64,000 nt of DNA from Vermamoeba vermiformis (taxonomy: Eukaryota; Tubulinea; Echinamoebida): the NCBI GenBank assembly GCA_045837725.1, contig JBEWZL010000044.1, forward strand, positions 402,414 through 466,413, given 5' to 3'. The notes beneath the pieces were generated by a model. The model saw nothing but the letters and a program-made list of their open reading frames with translations, was not told the DNA's origin and searched no databases. Position numbers and translations under genes: made by a program. The stretch's first letter is position 1; each line of letters opens with the position of its first letter. This document shows positions 35,983 to 47,318 of the stretch, one piece after another.

Positions 35983-36913
35983 ATGTCAGCAACCACTCCC
36001 AAAAATGTCATTGAAATGCAGCTGGATGATATTATTACCGACAAGAACATGATGTTGCAGTTCCGGGAATTCTTAAAGTCCATTTATTGCAATGAAAACT
36101 TGGCATTTTGGTTGGAAGCAGGTAAATCCATTGATAATTAATTGAATTAAATAACGTTGCTCAAAGTTTTATTTTATGATTCTAAATACCATCGTATTGT
36201 CTTTTATATAATAATTCTGTAATATTAACTGCAAATTCATAATTGACGTTTTTTCTGATCGGATTTGCAATAACAAGTTTGTTTGAAGTATTTTGACTCG
36301 GTCCATTATTTTGATCGACTAGGCACATTAATGTAATTCAATTATACCACTTGTTCTTGCTAGTTTTACTCGGGACTGAACTGTCATTGCGTGACACGTG
36401 CGGGTCCCTGATCAGCGTTCCGTTATTTTGTTTATATTAAGCGTAGTTATTTGTTCATTATTTAAACAGAGCACGTTATATTAATTAAATGCGAATGAAT
36501 TTTTAATTGTTTTTTCTTACGTTACTGATCTGGATCTGCAGAAACATTCAAACAAGTCCCTGATGCTCGTGTGGCTCAAAAGGCGCAAGAAATATTCAAC
36601 AAATACTTCGATGCATCGAGCGACCACGCAGTTAATATCGAAGATGCTGAGCTTCAAAAGGTAAGTTGCTTTTCTAACCGAATCCACTAAGAAAGTTTCC
36701 GTAGAGTTTCAATTCAACAAATCTTTGAAATTTGCGTATTTTACTCACCAAATTAAACAGGAATTGATGGAGTCCATGAAGAAACCATCCAGAGACACTT
36801 TTGCTAATGTTCAGAACGCCATCTGGGGTTTGCTGAAATTTGAATGCTTTCCCCGCTTCAAATCCTCGCCATTTTACAGCACGCCGCTCAATAAGAAACA
36901 GGTACGTATTTAG
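35983..36913 (+). CDS. Small RGS-domain protein (or 5' half of a double-RGS gene)
   Basis: RGS domains speed GTP hydrolysis by G-alpha subunits. ATG 35983 opens MSATTPKNVIEMQLDD, then MMLQFREFLKSIYCNENLAFWLEA. After an intron of about 420 bp come ETFKQVPDARVAQKAQEIFNKYF, then DTFANVQNAIWGLLKFECFPRFKSSPFY. That is a complete RGS fold of about 125 residues, with the NENLAFW core. As a stand-alone gene it reads through the last donor to stop at 36911-36913 (KKQVRI). Alternatively the donor at 36901 splices in frame to 37284, giving a double-RGS protein with the next unit. Confidence 0.75.
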
Positions 36914-37301
36914 ATCCAATTTGTCTTACCGAGTTATTTTTTTTTCAATTCTTTAAGACTCGAACGATCTTTTTTGCTTGGACTTTTTATCGCGGTAATA
37001 TTGCTCGCCTTGCAAAAATATAAAGTCAAACTCCTTTGTGTTCGCTTTTTAATCTCGGGCTGGCGATAAACAGCAATTATCCGTTACAAAATTAAAATTT
37101 CCAAATTGGGAAAACGCCGCGAGATTTAGTGGGAGATTTACGACGCCGTATTTCGGTACAAAAATTGACCAATTGTTTTGTTGCTCTTTTACAAGCTGTA
37201 GCTTTGATAATCACTTGCAAAGCGTTGTTTTTGTATCATATATATTTATTTATTATCGAGCACGAGCAATATTGTTATTTTAGTTTGAAAAGTATTATAT
37301 A
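36914..37301. other. Spacer or intron between the two RGS units
   Basis: 388 bp with no domain-bearing frame. A plausible acceptor (ATTGTTATTTTAG, ending at 37283) would leave TTTGAAAAGTATTATATA in frame with the downstream ATG, so the stretch could be an intron. Confidence 0.5.
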
Positions 37302-38791
37302 ATGAGCTGTTGTGGTGGTGCATCGTTTCACGGAACTGACGACGATGATGAGCAGAAAGAAGCATTAAAGCGCAGCACAACTGCAACACATCTGGACCAG
37401 TACTTGAAGGGCAAAAAGAAGGGCGATAAGCCTGGCAAGAAGCCCCGTGACTCCGAGACAACGGAAGAAAAACAACGGTATGTATATGGCAGTATTTATA
37501 AGCATTGTACGATGCTCTCAAAGACCCAATTCGCATGCTTCGAAAATTCGAATATTTTAATTTCAAAAATAAATTTTATTAGATCGAAGGGCGGAAGAGC
37601 CTAATAATACATGCATTGCAGTCCTATATCGGTCTGCATGCATATTTCTGCCCCGAATCCGTATTCCGATTTCGCGCTTATTAATAACGATTTTATATTT
37701 AGAGATGACCACATACCTGAGTTCGAAGAGGTGTTTGAAGACAAGGAGTTGATGCTCGGATTCCGCGAGTTTTTATATCGACGATTTGCGAACGAAAATC
37801 TTGCTTTTTATTTTGAAGTTGGTACGTAATCCGAGCATCCGTTACGTTTTTGCCAGCAATCGAACGTATACTAACACGTGATTGTTTAATAGAGTTGTAC
37901 AAATATGTCACTGATAAGGCCGAGCAAAAGAAACGCGCCAAAGAGGTCTACGAAAAGTACTGCACATCTGAAAGTTTGTACGCAGTCAATCTCGATTGGA
38001 ATATTCAAAGCGTACGTATTGCATTTAATATGTATGCATAACTAACCAGATATCGATAGCGCATTAAAAATAATATTGAGAACCCCACCGAGGAAATATT
38101 TAATTCAGCTCAAGCGCAGATTTACAAATGTTTGAAGAACGAATGGTTCCCCGAATTCTGCACTTCTGAATTACTCCAACAATGCAATGGTACGCACAAT
38201 AGAATAATTAAGCCTATTCAGAGGTGATAACACTATTTTCGTTCCAGATGAGGCGATCGTTTTTGAAAAATCAAAACCAGGCCGTGAACGAGGCAACACT
38301 GTTGACGGCTACGAGCGATTACAAGAATTGCGTGCCGCTATGAAGCAGAGCAAGGTAATGGCAGTATTCTAGGCAATGTTCGAGCGCGATCAGATCCGTT
38401 ACAAAAAATTCAAACTTCTGTTTACGCAATTTATCTTCTGAGAATAGCACCACGTTATTATACGGACCCTATACAGTAGGTTATTAACCCCATTACGCCT
38501 CATAGAGCCCCGAGAACGGTTCACCCCGCACTTCGCCCTCGTCACCGCAGCGGGACAATGGCTACGAAGCTGATTCGTCTGATGAGGACACTAAATCTCC
38601 TAAAAAGGCAAGTATTACCATATATAGACATCTGAGTACAACTATCAAACTTTTTTGCATTTATTCGAGTGAATTGGAATGCATTGTTGTACATTGATTT
38701 CCTATATATAGCAAGTGACTAATTGAGCCTCTTTTCACTGAAACAGGACGGCACGCAATCGCCCAAACAAGAATCAAGTACAGTACATTAA
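37302..38791 (+). CDS. RGS-domain protein with Cys-Cys N-terminus and phospho-type tail
   Basis: MSCCGGAS at the start could be S-acylated for membrane attachment. A basic, acidic-flanked linker follows (KGKKKGDKPGKKPRDSE). RGS domain: FEEVFEDKELMLGFREFLYRRFANENLAFYFEV, ELYKYVTDKAEQKKRAKEVY, then NPTEEIFNSAQAQIYKCLKNEWFPEF. The tail (SPENGSPRTSPSSPQRD, then YEADSSDEDTKSPKK) is rich in SP sites. After KSPKK the only fitting donor is GC (AAG|GCAAGT at 38608), giving a GC-AG intron to 38746 and a stop at 38789-38791. A further Ser-rich frame at 39212-39313 could instead be the last exon (donor GTACAG after 38778). Confidence 0.78.
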
Positions 38792-39313
38792 TATCCCCAT
38801 ATACTTCTGTCGCATATGTCTCACTATCACACACCAATTTCGTTTTAAATTATTTTCATTTGTATTTGTTATTTGTTATATTATTTTTGTTCGTATTGTT
38901 TGATGATCAATAACACTCATATCGTCTAAGCACGCGTGAGTTAGTTGTTGTTAGATCTGACTGACAATGCGCGACAATTTTAATCAACTCAAACAAGCTT
39001 TGTTTACGATACAATAATAAGAATTAATAACATTAATAGAGCACTTATTATATGAATAATAAACAACTTGTTTGTATGCATATCTATGTATCCCCATATT
39101 ATACAACACAATTTTCAACAGCAGATCTACCTCATCCTTCGCGACACCTATGTAACCCCCATATTGGTCCTATATAGCTCACTCGTATCAAATACTAACC
39201 TATCTCTAGCTAGTAGAAAGAGTTCAGCAGCGGTGCGTCGTTCATCAGGCACTGAAGACCTGTATAATGGCTCTGGATCGCACTCGTCGTCAGAAATTTC
39301 AACGGACCACTGA

Positions 39314-40721
39314 AGCACTTCAGCCAACACTCTATAATAATATTGTTCTTGAGTCATATGGCGTCAAGGCATGATGAACTGAGCAACTGTAATATATAAC
39401 TGCGAATAAACAACAAAATTAACGTGCTGAAGTGATTGGATCTTTCGACCTGCACAGTGTGATGCAATGAGGTATTGCGTCTGATATGTGATCGTCGTCA
39501 AGATTAACGGCCAAGTAAGACAAATCTCCGAATAAGGACGAATACTCAACGAGATCCGGAAATTAAGAAAATTTTGAAATTTCAGGTGTGGATCTGACGT
39601 CGTAAATTCGATCCACAGCGATTTGGACGAATATTCAATAGTGCTTTGTGTTTCTAAACATTAACGCTCGTCGAAACTGGTACAGATCAGGTCTGGAAGT
39701 GAATGTAGCAGTCAGCTGGCACATGGCAATTGATTTTATTTAGCTTCATGTATGTTTTTTCAATAATCTCTCGTGTTGGACGTAAAGATGGCCTAAGCAA
39801 TTCGAAATGATGCCCGTTGAGCAGGTATTTGGCGCGGAATCTCCGTCATGACCACGTGAAAAGATTTTCTTTTGAACCGTCTTCCTCGTCATCTTCGTCC
39901 TATTTGTGACTGAATAACACAACTGCACGCGTATGCGACTGTACAAGCAAGTAGTCATGTCTTTAGTCTAACTGCGCTGTAACCATGTCGTGCGTCGCGG
40001 CTGCATGTTATTAACTGCCATCCGAATTAAAAGCGCTGATTATTATTCGCATCTTATTATTGCCCAATGTATGCCTGGCTAGCGCAGTGTAGTTCATGTA
40101 AGTACGATAAAAAGGGGAGACTAAGGCTGCTTGGCTTTAAAATATCTTTTCAACGCCAATATCCATCCGTCGCGTTGTATTATCATCTAGGCGCGTATTA
40201 GCATCAGATGACAATCATATGGCGCATGGTTATTGGCGCTGAGATGATTGCACGGTGTTTGGTCTCCTCTTTTTATCGTACTTGCCTTCATTGCATCCAC
40301 CCTTGCAACACATCGACTTGACACACATAGCTCGTAGATGCATCGGCGTTAGGATGGTCGAAGATACCTCTCGTTAGGAGTGCTTACCGCCCTTGTAAGT
40401 TGTATATAACATTCGACTAACATACCGTTCATTTAGTTCGGATCAGCTCGCTGCAACTAGCACTCGGCCTTGCATACTCCAGCGTATTGTTAACGAACTA
40501 ATTACGTATACGTGTTCGAATCACCTGCGAAATCTCCGATTAATATTTGTGCGTTTGTGCGCTTACCACGCGACTCGTCTCACTTCTCAACTATTCCAGC
40601 ACCGCGTCAGATCTGCTCTTCGCATCGTCCAAGTGCAGCCCCGGATAATGTATAACATTTTTTTGTTATTTATTTGGACGCAAGTATTTAGAACATGGGT
40701 ATTATTTTCAGCGCAGTGTTA
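39314..40721. other. Long noncoding spacer with hairpin element
   Basis: The longest gene-free stretch outside the subtelomere, about 1.4 kb. It holds a large imperfect inverted repeat (40100-40283, listed separately) and a small 8-bp stem, TGTGGATC/GATCCACA, near 39588-39619. A B-box-like GTGTTCGAATCACC near 40512 has no matching tRNA fold around it. Confidence 0.5.
40100..40283. repeat. 184-bp foldback element with near-identical terminal inverted repeats
   Basis: The ends are inverted repeats of 25 bases, AAGTACGATAAAAAGGGGAG and onward at 40100-40124 against the reverse complement at 40259-40283, with about two mismatches. Inner arms also pair: CGCCAATA (about 40155) with TATTGGCG (about 40231), and ATTATCATCT with AGATGACAAT around a loop near 40190-40205. 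It could be a MITE-like DNA element or a hairpin RNA precursor. No clear target-site duplication was seen and no second copy was noticed in the window. Confidence 0.6.
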
Positions 40722-42521
40722 TTAATGGTACGGTGTCTTTCTTGGTGGCCATTGAACTCCTTCCACGAACTCGAAGCGTAAATATCTGCAAAGACAACAC
40801 GTGTTAGTGGATCTGCTGACATCACGAGGCTATATTCAACGCATGTATAATATGATATGCAGCGGTCAGTACTTACTTGCACTCATCGGGAGTCTCTTTC
40901 CACTTTTCAAAATCGTCTTGCATGGCCTCCAAGAACTCGCTGCGTGCCTGATTGTACACGTCCTCGCGGGCCAAGCGGTACTCGCGCTTCAAGGCCTTCA
41001 ACTTGTTGTTCTCCTCGTGCCACTCGCTCTCCACTTTAGTTCTGTACGCGATGCGCTCTGCCTTCAGTTTAGCCTTTTCAGCGAGCTTGGCGGCGCGTTT
41101 CTGTTCCATCTCTTCGTTGATCTTGCGCTCGTCAATGGCACGGTCACGGCGCTCGATCAGTTGTGCAATGTGTGATCGGCGCTTGAGCTCGTACTCGGCG
41201 GGCAACCACTGCTCGTAATACAGACGCACGTTGTAACTCGCGGTGGGTGGGATGCGCGTCTTGGGAGGACCGCGCCACAAATAGGTTTGAATCTCTTGTT
41301 GCAACATCTTGTCGAAGCTCTCGTCGTCGAGTATTTTGTACGGTTTTTTCTTGCTTTCACGATACGCGCGCTATTTTTCAGTGAAAATACTCGGTCAGTA
41401 TCGCAGACAAATAAAATATCAATAATATTTGATAAGATAATAAATGTTGTATAATAGCGATTTGCAGCATCATATGTAAAATAAAGCTTAATGTCATTAA
41501 GTGTTCAATTCAGATCCAGTACGCGCGTCAATGTAACGTAAACTCACCAAGAACTTTTTGAAGCTAAATGGCTCTCCTCGGGCCTCACGTGCAGCTCTAA
41601 TGTTATACATTAATATCAGCATACTATAGCGCGATTTTGAAGTTAGAGATAATTAGTAATCGAATTAGCAAGCCAGATCTGATTTAATGAAATATCCGAA
41701 ATAAAACTTGGGATATAAGAAGCTAGTACTAATATTAATAATACATGTAATATAACGTACCTTTCAGCGTCTCTGATAATTTTATTTTCTTTCATATCTT
41801 CGACGGAGTTCCATTTGGCTAGAGATTGTGTAGGGACCTTGAGGTATCGATCCTTTCGTCGCCTAATGATAGTTCATATTTAATATGGCATATTATTGCG
41901 ATATTAAGTCACTGTGCGCGATAAATCGTTGTTCGTGTTAATTGGCGGGATCAGATGCACTTACATATATTTTCTGTGTCTAGTTTGAGCTTTGAAAGCG
42001 GCCATTCGCAGACCCCATTTGCCTTGTACGTAATTATCAAGGGCCTATAGTAATTATTAATTAGAAATGATTTCAAACGAAAACAAAAATTTTAATAACG
42101 AAATCCGATCCAATAATTGATTTATAAATGCCAGAAAAATATTTAACGCTATATTATAACATTAAAAAAATACGACAGTTATTTACGGCACATACTGACG
42201 CGTATTTTGAATTATAATTAATTTTACATCTGATTCACTCACTTTTTGTGCTGCGTCTTTCTTTTGATCCTCAGTCGTCAAATCCATAGCCTTCTTAACG
42301 ACCTTTCTTAAACGGTCAAAGTCTTCAGGGAATTTGAGGCCCGGAATCTCTTTGGGCAAGATCAGTTCTCCTTTGTCATCGAATCTAGCTCTGACATGCG
42401 CTTTTTTAATCAATAAATGTTTGCGGCCTCTGACTTGTGTTTGATTAATAGTGAGGGGCTTTGTCACTTGCGTCGCACCCAATTGCAACTTGGTGGTGGA
42501 TTGGATCAGTTGCTTCAACAT
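40722..42521 (-). CDS. Basic coiled protein with mitochondrial-type presequence, family unknown
   Basis: Not recognised. The N-terminus (MLKQLIQSTTKLQLGATQVTK, basic and hydroxylated, no acids) looks like a mitochondrial presequence. It is followed by RGRKHLLIKKAHVRARFDD, a very basic segment typical of RNA-binding ribosomal proteins. Exons then read ALDNYVQGKWGLRMAAFKAQ, RRKDRYLKVPTQSLAKWNS, REARGEPFSFKKFL, and a long charged helical region (IAQLIERRDRAIDERKINEE, QKRAAKLAEKAKLKAER). The end is FVEGVQWPPRKTPYH, stop 40722-40724. About 330 residues from five or so exons. A lineage-specific mitoribosomal protein is a reasonable guess, not a demonstrated one. Confidence 0.75.
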
Positions 42522-42722
42522 CTTGCTGGAGAACTAGTGCAAAATAAGGCAAGAAATAAATAACAAATTATTAATAAATAATCTGTTGTTAGTCTCCGAC
42601 CGTTATGGACAAAATAATAAGCCCCCACAGCGGACAATAAATTTTTTGCGGCACGTGATCCAAGAACATCAACTGACAGGACAAAAAAAGAGTCTACGGC
42701 ACAATATAATAATGATAAGGTA

Positions 42723-44089
42723 CTATTTTACATCATTTTTGTTCTCGCTGTCCGCGATCCAATTGTAAGCGCTGCGCACATTCTTGCCTAAATTGGACAA
42801 GATGAAGCTCGCAATCTTCTTCGAAATGGTGGCTGCAAACGGCACCTTGGTGAGGCCATCGACGAGCAAGTAGACCACCAGCGCGGCTTTTTCTTCGACC
42901 AATATCTTGTCGCTCAACAACTTCTCGAGCGTGGCTTGATGTTTGACTGAATCGAGTTCGTAGCTCAACTCTTCGTAGCTGTGTTTCTTGTCTTTGCCTT
43001 CCTTCGGCGTGCTGACCGTGTAGTACAGCGTGCCATAGATGGGAATCCAGAGCGAGTAGACTGACTTGACCGAGTTCTTGTAGTGAATGTCATCGTCGTC
43101 GTGCTCGTCCTCGTCGTCATCAGTCTTCTTTTTGTTGCCTTGCTTTTTGATGAAGAATGACAGGGCCCAGTCAGCACTCGAGGCTAGACCCCAGCCAGAG
43201 TCTTGCTCGCCTTTGTCTTGCTTCGCCGTTGCGGCCTTGCTGTTGTCATTGTCACTTGACACGAGCCCTTGATTGGACTCCACGACCTTTGTACTGCTGT
43301 TCTCAGCGGTGTTAATCTGCTCTAGTGGAGCACTCGCCGTCCTTTCCATTTGCATTCTCGTTGCTTGTGTTAGTATCTTTGTCGCCCTGGTCAACGTCAT
43401 GCGTTACATTGCTCTGCTGTATAGTCGGGACAGGTTGATTTTCAACGGTATTTTGCTCCTTCTTATCACTGCTGCCCCAAATCCACCCCGCAGTGCTACT
43501 CACAACTGAACTCACTCCACTCGCGACTGAAGTTACTCCACCGACCACGAGGTTGCCGACCATTGTGACAGGTGTCATCAACGTCAGTAATTGGCCTGTA
43601 AGCGCCGGACCAATGCCATCTTTGAACCGAATGAATACTTTCCAGCGCGGAATTGTTCCTGGTAGGATTTGAACGCCGATCTGCAGTAAGAACAAAGTCA
43701 GAAGGATTTTACTTAACCAAGTGAACTCACTCCGAATAAATTACTTTAAATAAATAACTTACCACTAGATTGCCACTGTCTAATGAAAATCCTTTGTCCT
43801 CCTCGTCATCATCGTGAGAAGAATCGGATTTGTTTTTATCCAAATTGCGTCTTGCTGTTTGGAAGCATCTATAGCGAGCATATGTATTCTCACGAGCAAT
43901 TGTATTTTTAAGTAATTCTTTTCTTGATATTAAAGCATTCTGAGCAGTAGTTGATCTGACGGCTGTGAATAGTGAAGCTGATCTAATCTGCAAGGAGCTT
44001 CTTTGTCGAGCTGCTGCACGCACTCTTCGTAATAAACATCGAGAAAAGGTTGTTGATACGAGGGCGTTCATGTTAATTGCAATGGACAA
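42723..44089 (-). CDS. Putative mitochondrial membrane protein, family unknown
   Basis: Not recognised. The first 60 residues are rich in Arg, Ser and Ala (MNALVSTTFSRCLLRRVRAA, then RQRSSLQIRSASLF), a likely mitochondrial presequence. After an acidic linker comes VQILPGTIPRWKVFIRFKDG and a long Gly/Val/Ser hydrophobic stretch (LTLMTPVTMVGNLVVGGVTS), perhaps membrane-inserted. The C-terminal part (LWIPIYGTLYYTVSTP, ALVVYLLVDGLTKVPFAATI, KIASFILSNLG) may also contact a membrane. Two overlapping frames near 43312-43400 are reconciled by a 91-bp intron (43317-43407) that holds a TACTAAC branch site. Start at 44089 or 44071. Confidence 0.72.
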
Positions 44090-44700
44090 ATGAAATCAGC
44101 GGTTGCGCTTCTGTATTTTACACAGAACAACCACAACAACGCAACTTGTCCAATCAACTCTCATATAGATGCTCCAAAGATGTAAACCTAGTTGTGATTT
44201 GAAGTAAGATGGGAGGAGAATTAATCTTGATCTAGCTTCTTCCTGAGCAAGTAAGTTGCATAATCACGTGCAAAATAATGTTACCAATTTTTTAAGGTTA
44301 ATTAGTTACTAGAAGCAACGTTGACTTCGGATTAAGAAAAGTTACTGTATTTCGAGTGAGAAATTTTCAATTTGCTTCTTTGGCTATCAATACAAACGTT
44401 AAATAATAATTACATGCTGCAGAAAATTAATAACTAAAATATCTCAGCCAAAACACGCGAGTTTCATACCGGCCAGCGAAATTCAACCGAAAATAACGAA
44501 CACGTGGGTAGAGAATTCAATAATCGGTAGATTTCCCTCTAATACCTGGCCCTTGTACTGGCGTCATCTTGTCATCGGTTATTTACAGTGCCTATACATT
44601 AGTTGCAATGCAGTTTCAACAATTTTAGCCCACAAGTTCACGCAGCATTTTTATCAATTTTTCAATCTCAACACCACTTCGGCGTTGATACTCGACGAGC
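44090..44700. other. Divergent intergenic spacer, no gene seen
   Basis: 611 bp between the orphan mitochondrial gene and the first kinase gene. Nothing coding was recognised. An in-frame TGA at 44686-44688 upstream of the kinase ATG argues that the kinase reading does not extend further left without another intron. Confidence 0.5.
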
Positions 44701-46617
44701 ATGCCACTTAATTCTGCTGCAAATGTGGACGGTAAATAAATAGTAATATTCGGTTGATGAGTACTAATCAATCAATTATGACAATTTCAGATGCGAACGG
44801 AGTTCTTGTGACCGTGCTCGCAGTAACCATAGCCGTTATAATCAGCATATTAATCGCAGTCATGTGCGTGGATGAAGTAAAAAAATCACGAAAGAAGAAG
44901 AAGCGAGTGCAGTCCACACATTCAATTGAACAACCACGTATTCCGACCCCAGATCCACAACCTGCCAGTGCAGTGCCGCCCAGCACTTATATTGATATCA
45001 ATATAGTAGACACTAAACAAGCTATCAATAACACTTCACCTTTACCGTCACCAAGTATAACAAGCATGCAATCCAATTTATCCAGTCATTCAGTCGATCC
45101 GCAGCCCCTTTCAAACGACATCACGAATGATTTTGCAGGTAAATAGTTCAACTGACCCAATCTCACTATTACTGCTGTCTGGTCCTGTTTTGATCGCAAT
45201 CTTTATCATTTCAATCGTTGCAATCAATCCTCTTGTTCTTTTGCGAGAAATAACCAGATATACTTATGTATACTTATGTCCACATAATTAACGCGTTAAT
45301 GTAATTGGTCTAGTGCGCAAATACGTTCCGATCAAGGCACCACCCAAGTTCTTGCGTGCACTCTCCAAGACTAGCTTCTCCACTTCGTTAGAGACCATGG
45401 ATCTGTCACCGCGCACTTATCTGAACCGATACTCGCTGTCACTCGGGCCCAAAGCACGCATGAGCATTGATGCCACCGAAATTACGTACATTAAACAAAT
45501 TGGCGGTGGAAATTTCGGCCAGGTCTACCTAGCGGTCAGTTCACATAAAGAATCTTACGGAGATGTTCCGAACCACTTAATAACCCTTGTATTTTATGCA
45601 GAAATGGCAAGCGACTAAAGTTGCCGTGAAGACGACCAAAGAGAACGCATCCAATCAATTTCACAAAGAGCTCAATTTGATGATGTACGCGATGAAAGAT
45701 ATTTGTTTTACGTTCACTGCTGACACCGTGTATGACAGGCACTTGACACCACATCCGAACATTGTGCAAGTGTTGGGATTCACTTTGAGCGAGGCCCATC
45801 CGTCTATCGTGATGGAGTACTGTGCTGGTGGCAGCTTGGCGTCGCAAATCAAAGACCCACAAGCTGTATTCCCAATCGCACGCATTGTACGCATCTTGTT
45901 CGGAGTGGCACGAGGCATGCTTCACTTGCACAAATCAAACATTGTTCATCGCGACTTGGCAGCACGCAATGTGTTGTTGACCAAAGATGGTGAACCCAAA
46001 CTCTCTGTACGTTGAATCACCGTCGTGTATTGATGCAAATAACCTTGCTGACCAAGTGTGACTTGATTTAGGACTTTGGTTTCTCTCGCTTGTTGAAGAC
46101 GACACGAGGACGATCACGCGACTCAATTGGACCTTTGTTTTGGATGGTAAGCTATAGTACAAGCCTACCTATATGACTTGTATTAACGGTACGGTTGCAG
46201 TCACCCGAAGCGATCCGCACGGGATTTTTCACCAAGAAACTTGATGTATGGAGCTTTGGCTGTGTCAGTAAGTCCTCACTGCATAGTTAATCAATTGTCG
46301 TACGAATATTAATCAATATCTGGCCATCAGTCTACGAACTGTTAGCGCGTAAAGAGCCATTCGAAGGAGAAGATCTGCTCGCGACTGGCTTCAGAATTCG
46401 CGACGAGAACTTAACACCTTGCACCGACGACTTGAATTGCGAGAGTGAAGTGCTGATGACACTGATGAAACAGTGCTGGAGTGTGGATCCTGATGCTCGT
46501 CCTGACTTTCAAGTTATTTGTGATGTGCTCGAGAAGGAGCTCAGCGTTTATGAGCCTGAGTCATACAGTCCCGTGCAATCCGTGGCATCACTTTATCGAA
46601 GCACTCAATTGCCATAG
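44701..46617 (+). CDS. Single-pass membrane protein kinase without ectodomain (tyrosine-kinase-like)
   Basis: ATG 44701 gives MPLNSAANVD, then across an intron (44732-44790) DANGVLVTVLAVTIAVIISI, a membrane helix with a basic stop-transfer (KKSRKKKKR). A Pro/Ser linker of about 130 residues precedes the kinase: IGGGNFGQVYLA (Gly loop), VAVKTT (Lys), HPNIVQVLGF, VHRDLAARNVLL (tyrosine-kinase-style loop), DFGFSR, SPEA (APE equivalent), DVWSFGCV, CWSVDPDARPDF. All catalytic residues are present. The apparent insert MYAMKDICF is an intron (donor GTACGC near 45686), as shown by the paralogue. It has almost no extracellular part, unlike its neighbour. Stop 46615-46617. Confidence 0.86.
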
Positions 46618-47318
46618 GGAGCCGATTAGGATAATCAGTTTCAGCGAGATCTGGTAGCGTCGGAGTTATCATGGATTCTCACGCACCAGTTTACTTACAA
46701 TGAGTCAATCTTGTAATGTTAGGCAACCAGCTGTGCACGCAGCGTGCACAGAGCGCAAATAAAACATTTTATTAGTGCTATGCATTAAAAATCGATCAAC
46801 CGAGTTACAACAACAAGGAACATAATTATTTCGAGCGGATGTAGACTACAATGGCCAAGTTAAGTCTGACTCAGTTAATTTAAATCTGATCAGAAGATTT
46901 TTTTGCTTGACGCTTGTGCTTGTGCTGGTAAGATCAAATTCACAGATTGAGTCTGCAAAAGGTTAATTTACCTTTTTTTATTTCCATTTATTTATTTATA
47001 ATTACGAAATATCGTGGAATTAAGGAATTAATAATTCAGCCGAACAAGCAACGCTCATTGCCGGACAAACGGCATAATTACGACCATTCTCGAATATTTA
47101 GAATAACCTTATTACATTACGGTTGTATAATAAGGGAGGAAACTTTTGCTTTTCTTAATTAAGAAATTCGAAAGTTAGCTTTCAGCTGTCATCGTGTTAC
47201 CGTATTATTTAAATGGCGCAACACCAAGTCAATTTTAGCGCAGTTTTGATAGTGCACGAACACAACTCAGCTATCGCTATCACTGCCTCCTGTGTTGTAT
47301 TTCACTGAGACCCGCGAC
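46618..47318. other. Spacer between the tandem kinase genes
   Basis: 701 bp. AATAAA near 46758 probably ends the upstream mRNA. The rest is AT-rich, with no supported frame. Confidence 0.5.

Noticed and set aside
40505-40530. tRNA B-box-like sequence GTGTTCGAATCACC
   Set aside because: No A-box at the right distance and no acceptor or anticodon stems around it.
43312-43400. Frameshift or overlapping genes in the orphan mitochondrial membrane protein
   Set aside because: A 91-bp GT-AG intron with a TACTAAC branch site joins the two frames exactly.
45686-45740. Insertion (MYAMKDICF and onward) in the kinase N-lobe
   Set aside because: Comparison with the paralogue shows an intron at this position; splicing at GTACGC restores MMHLTPHPN.
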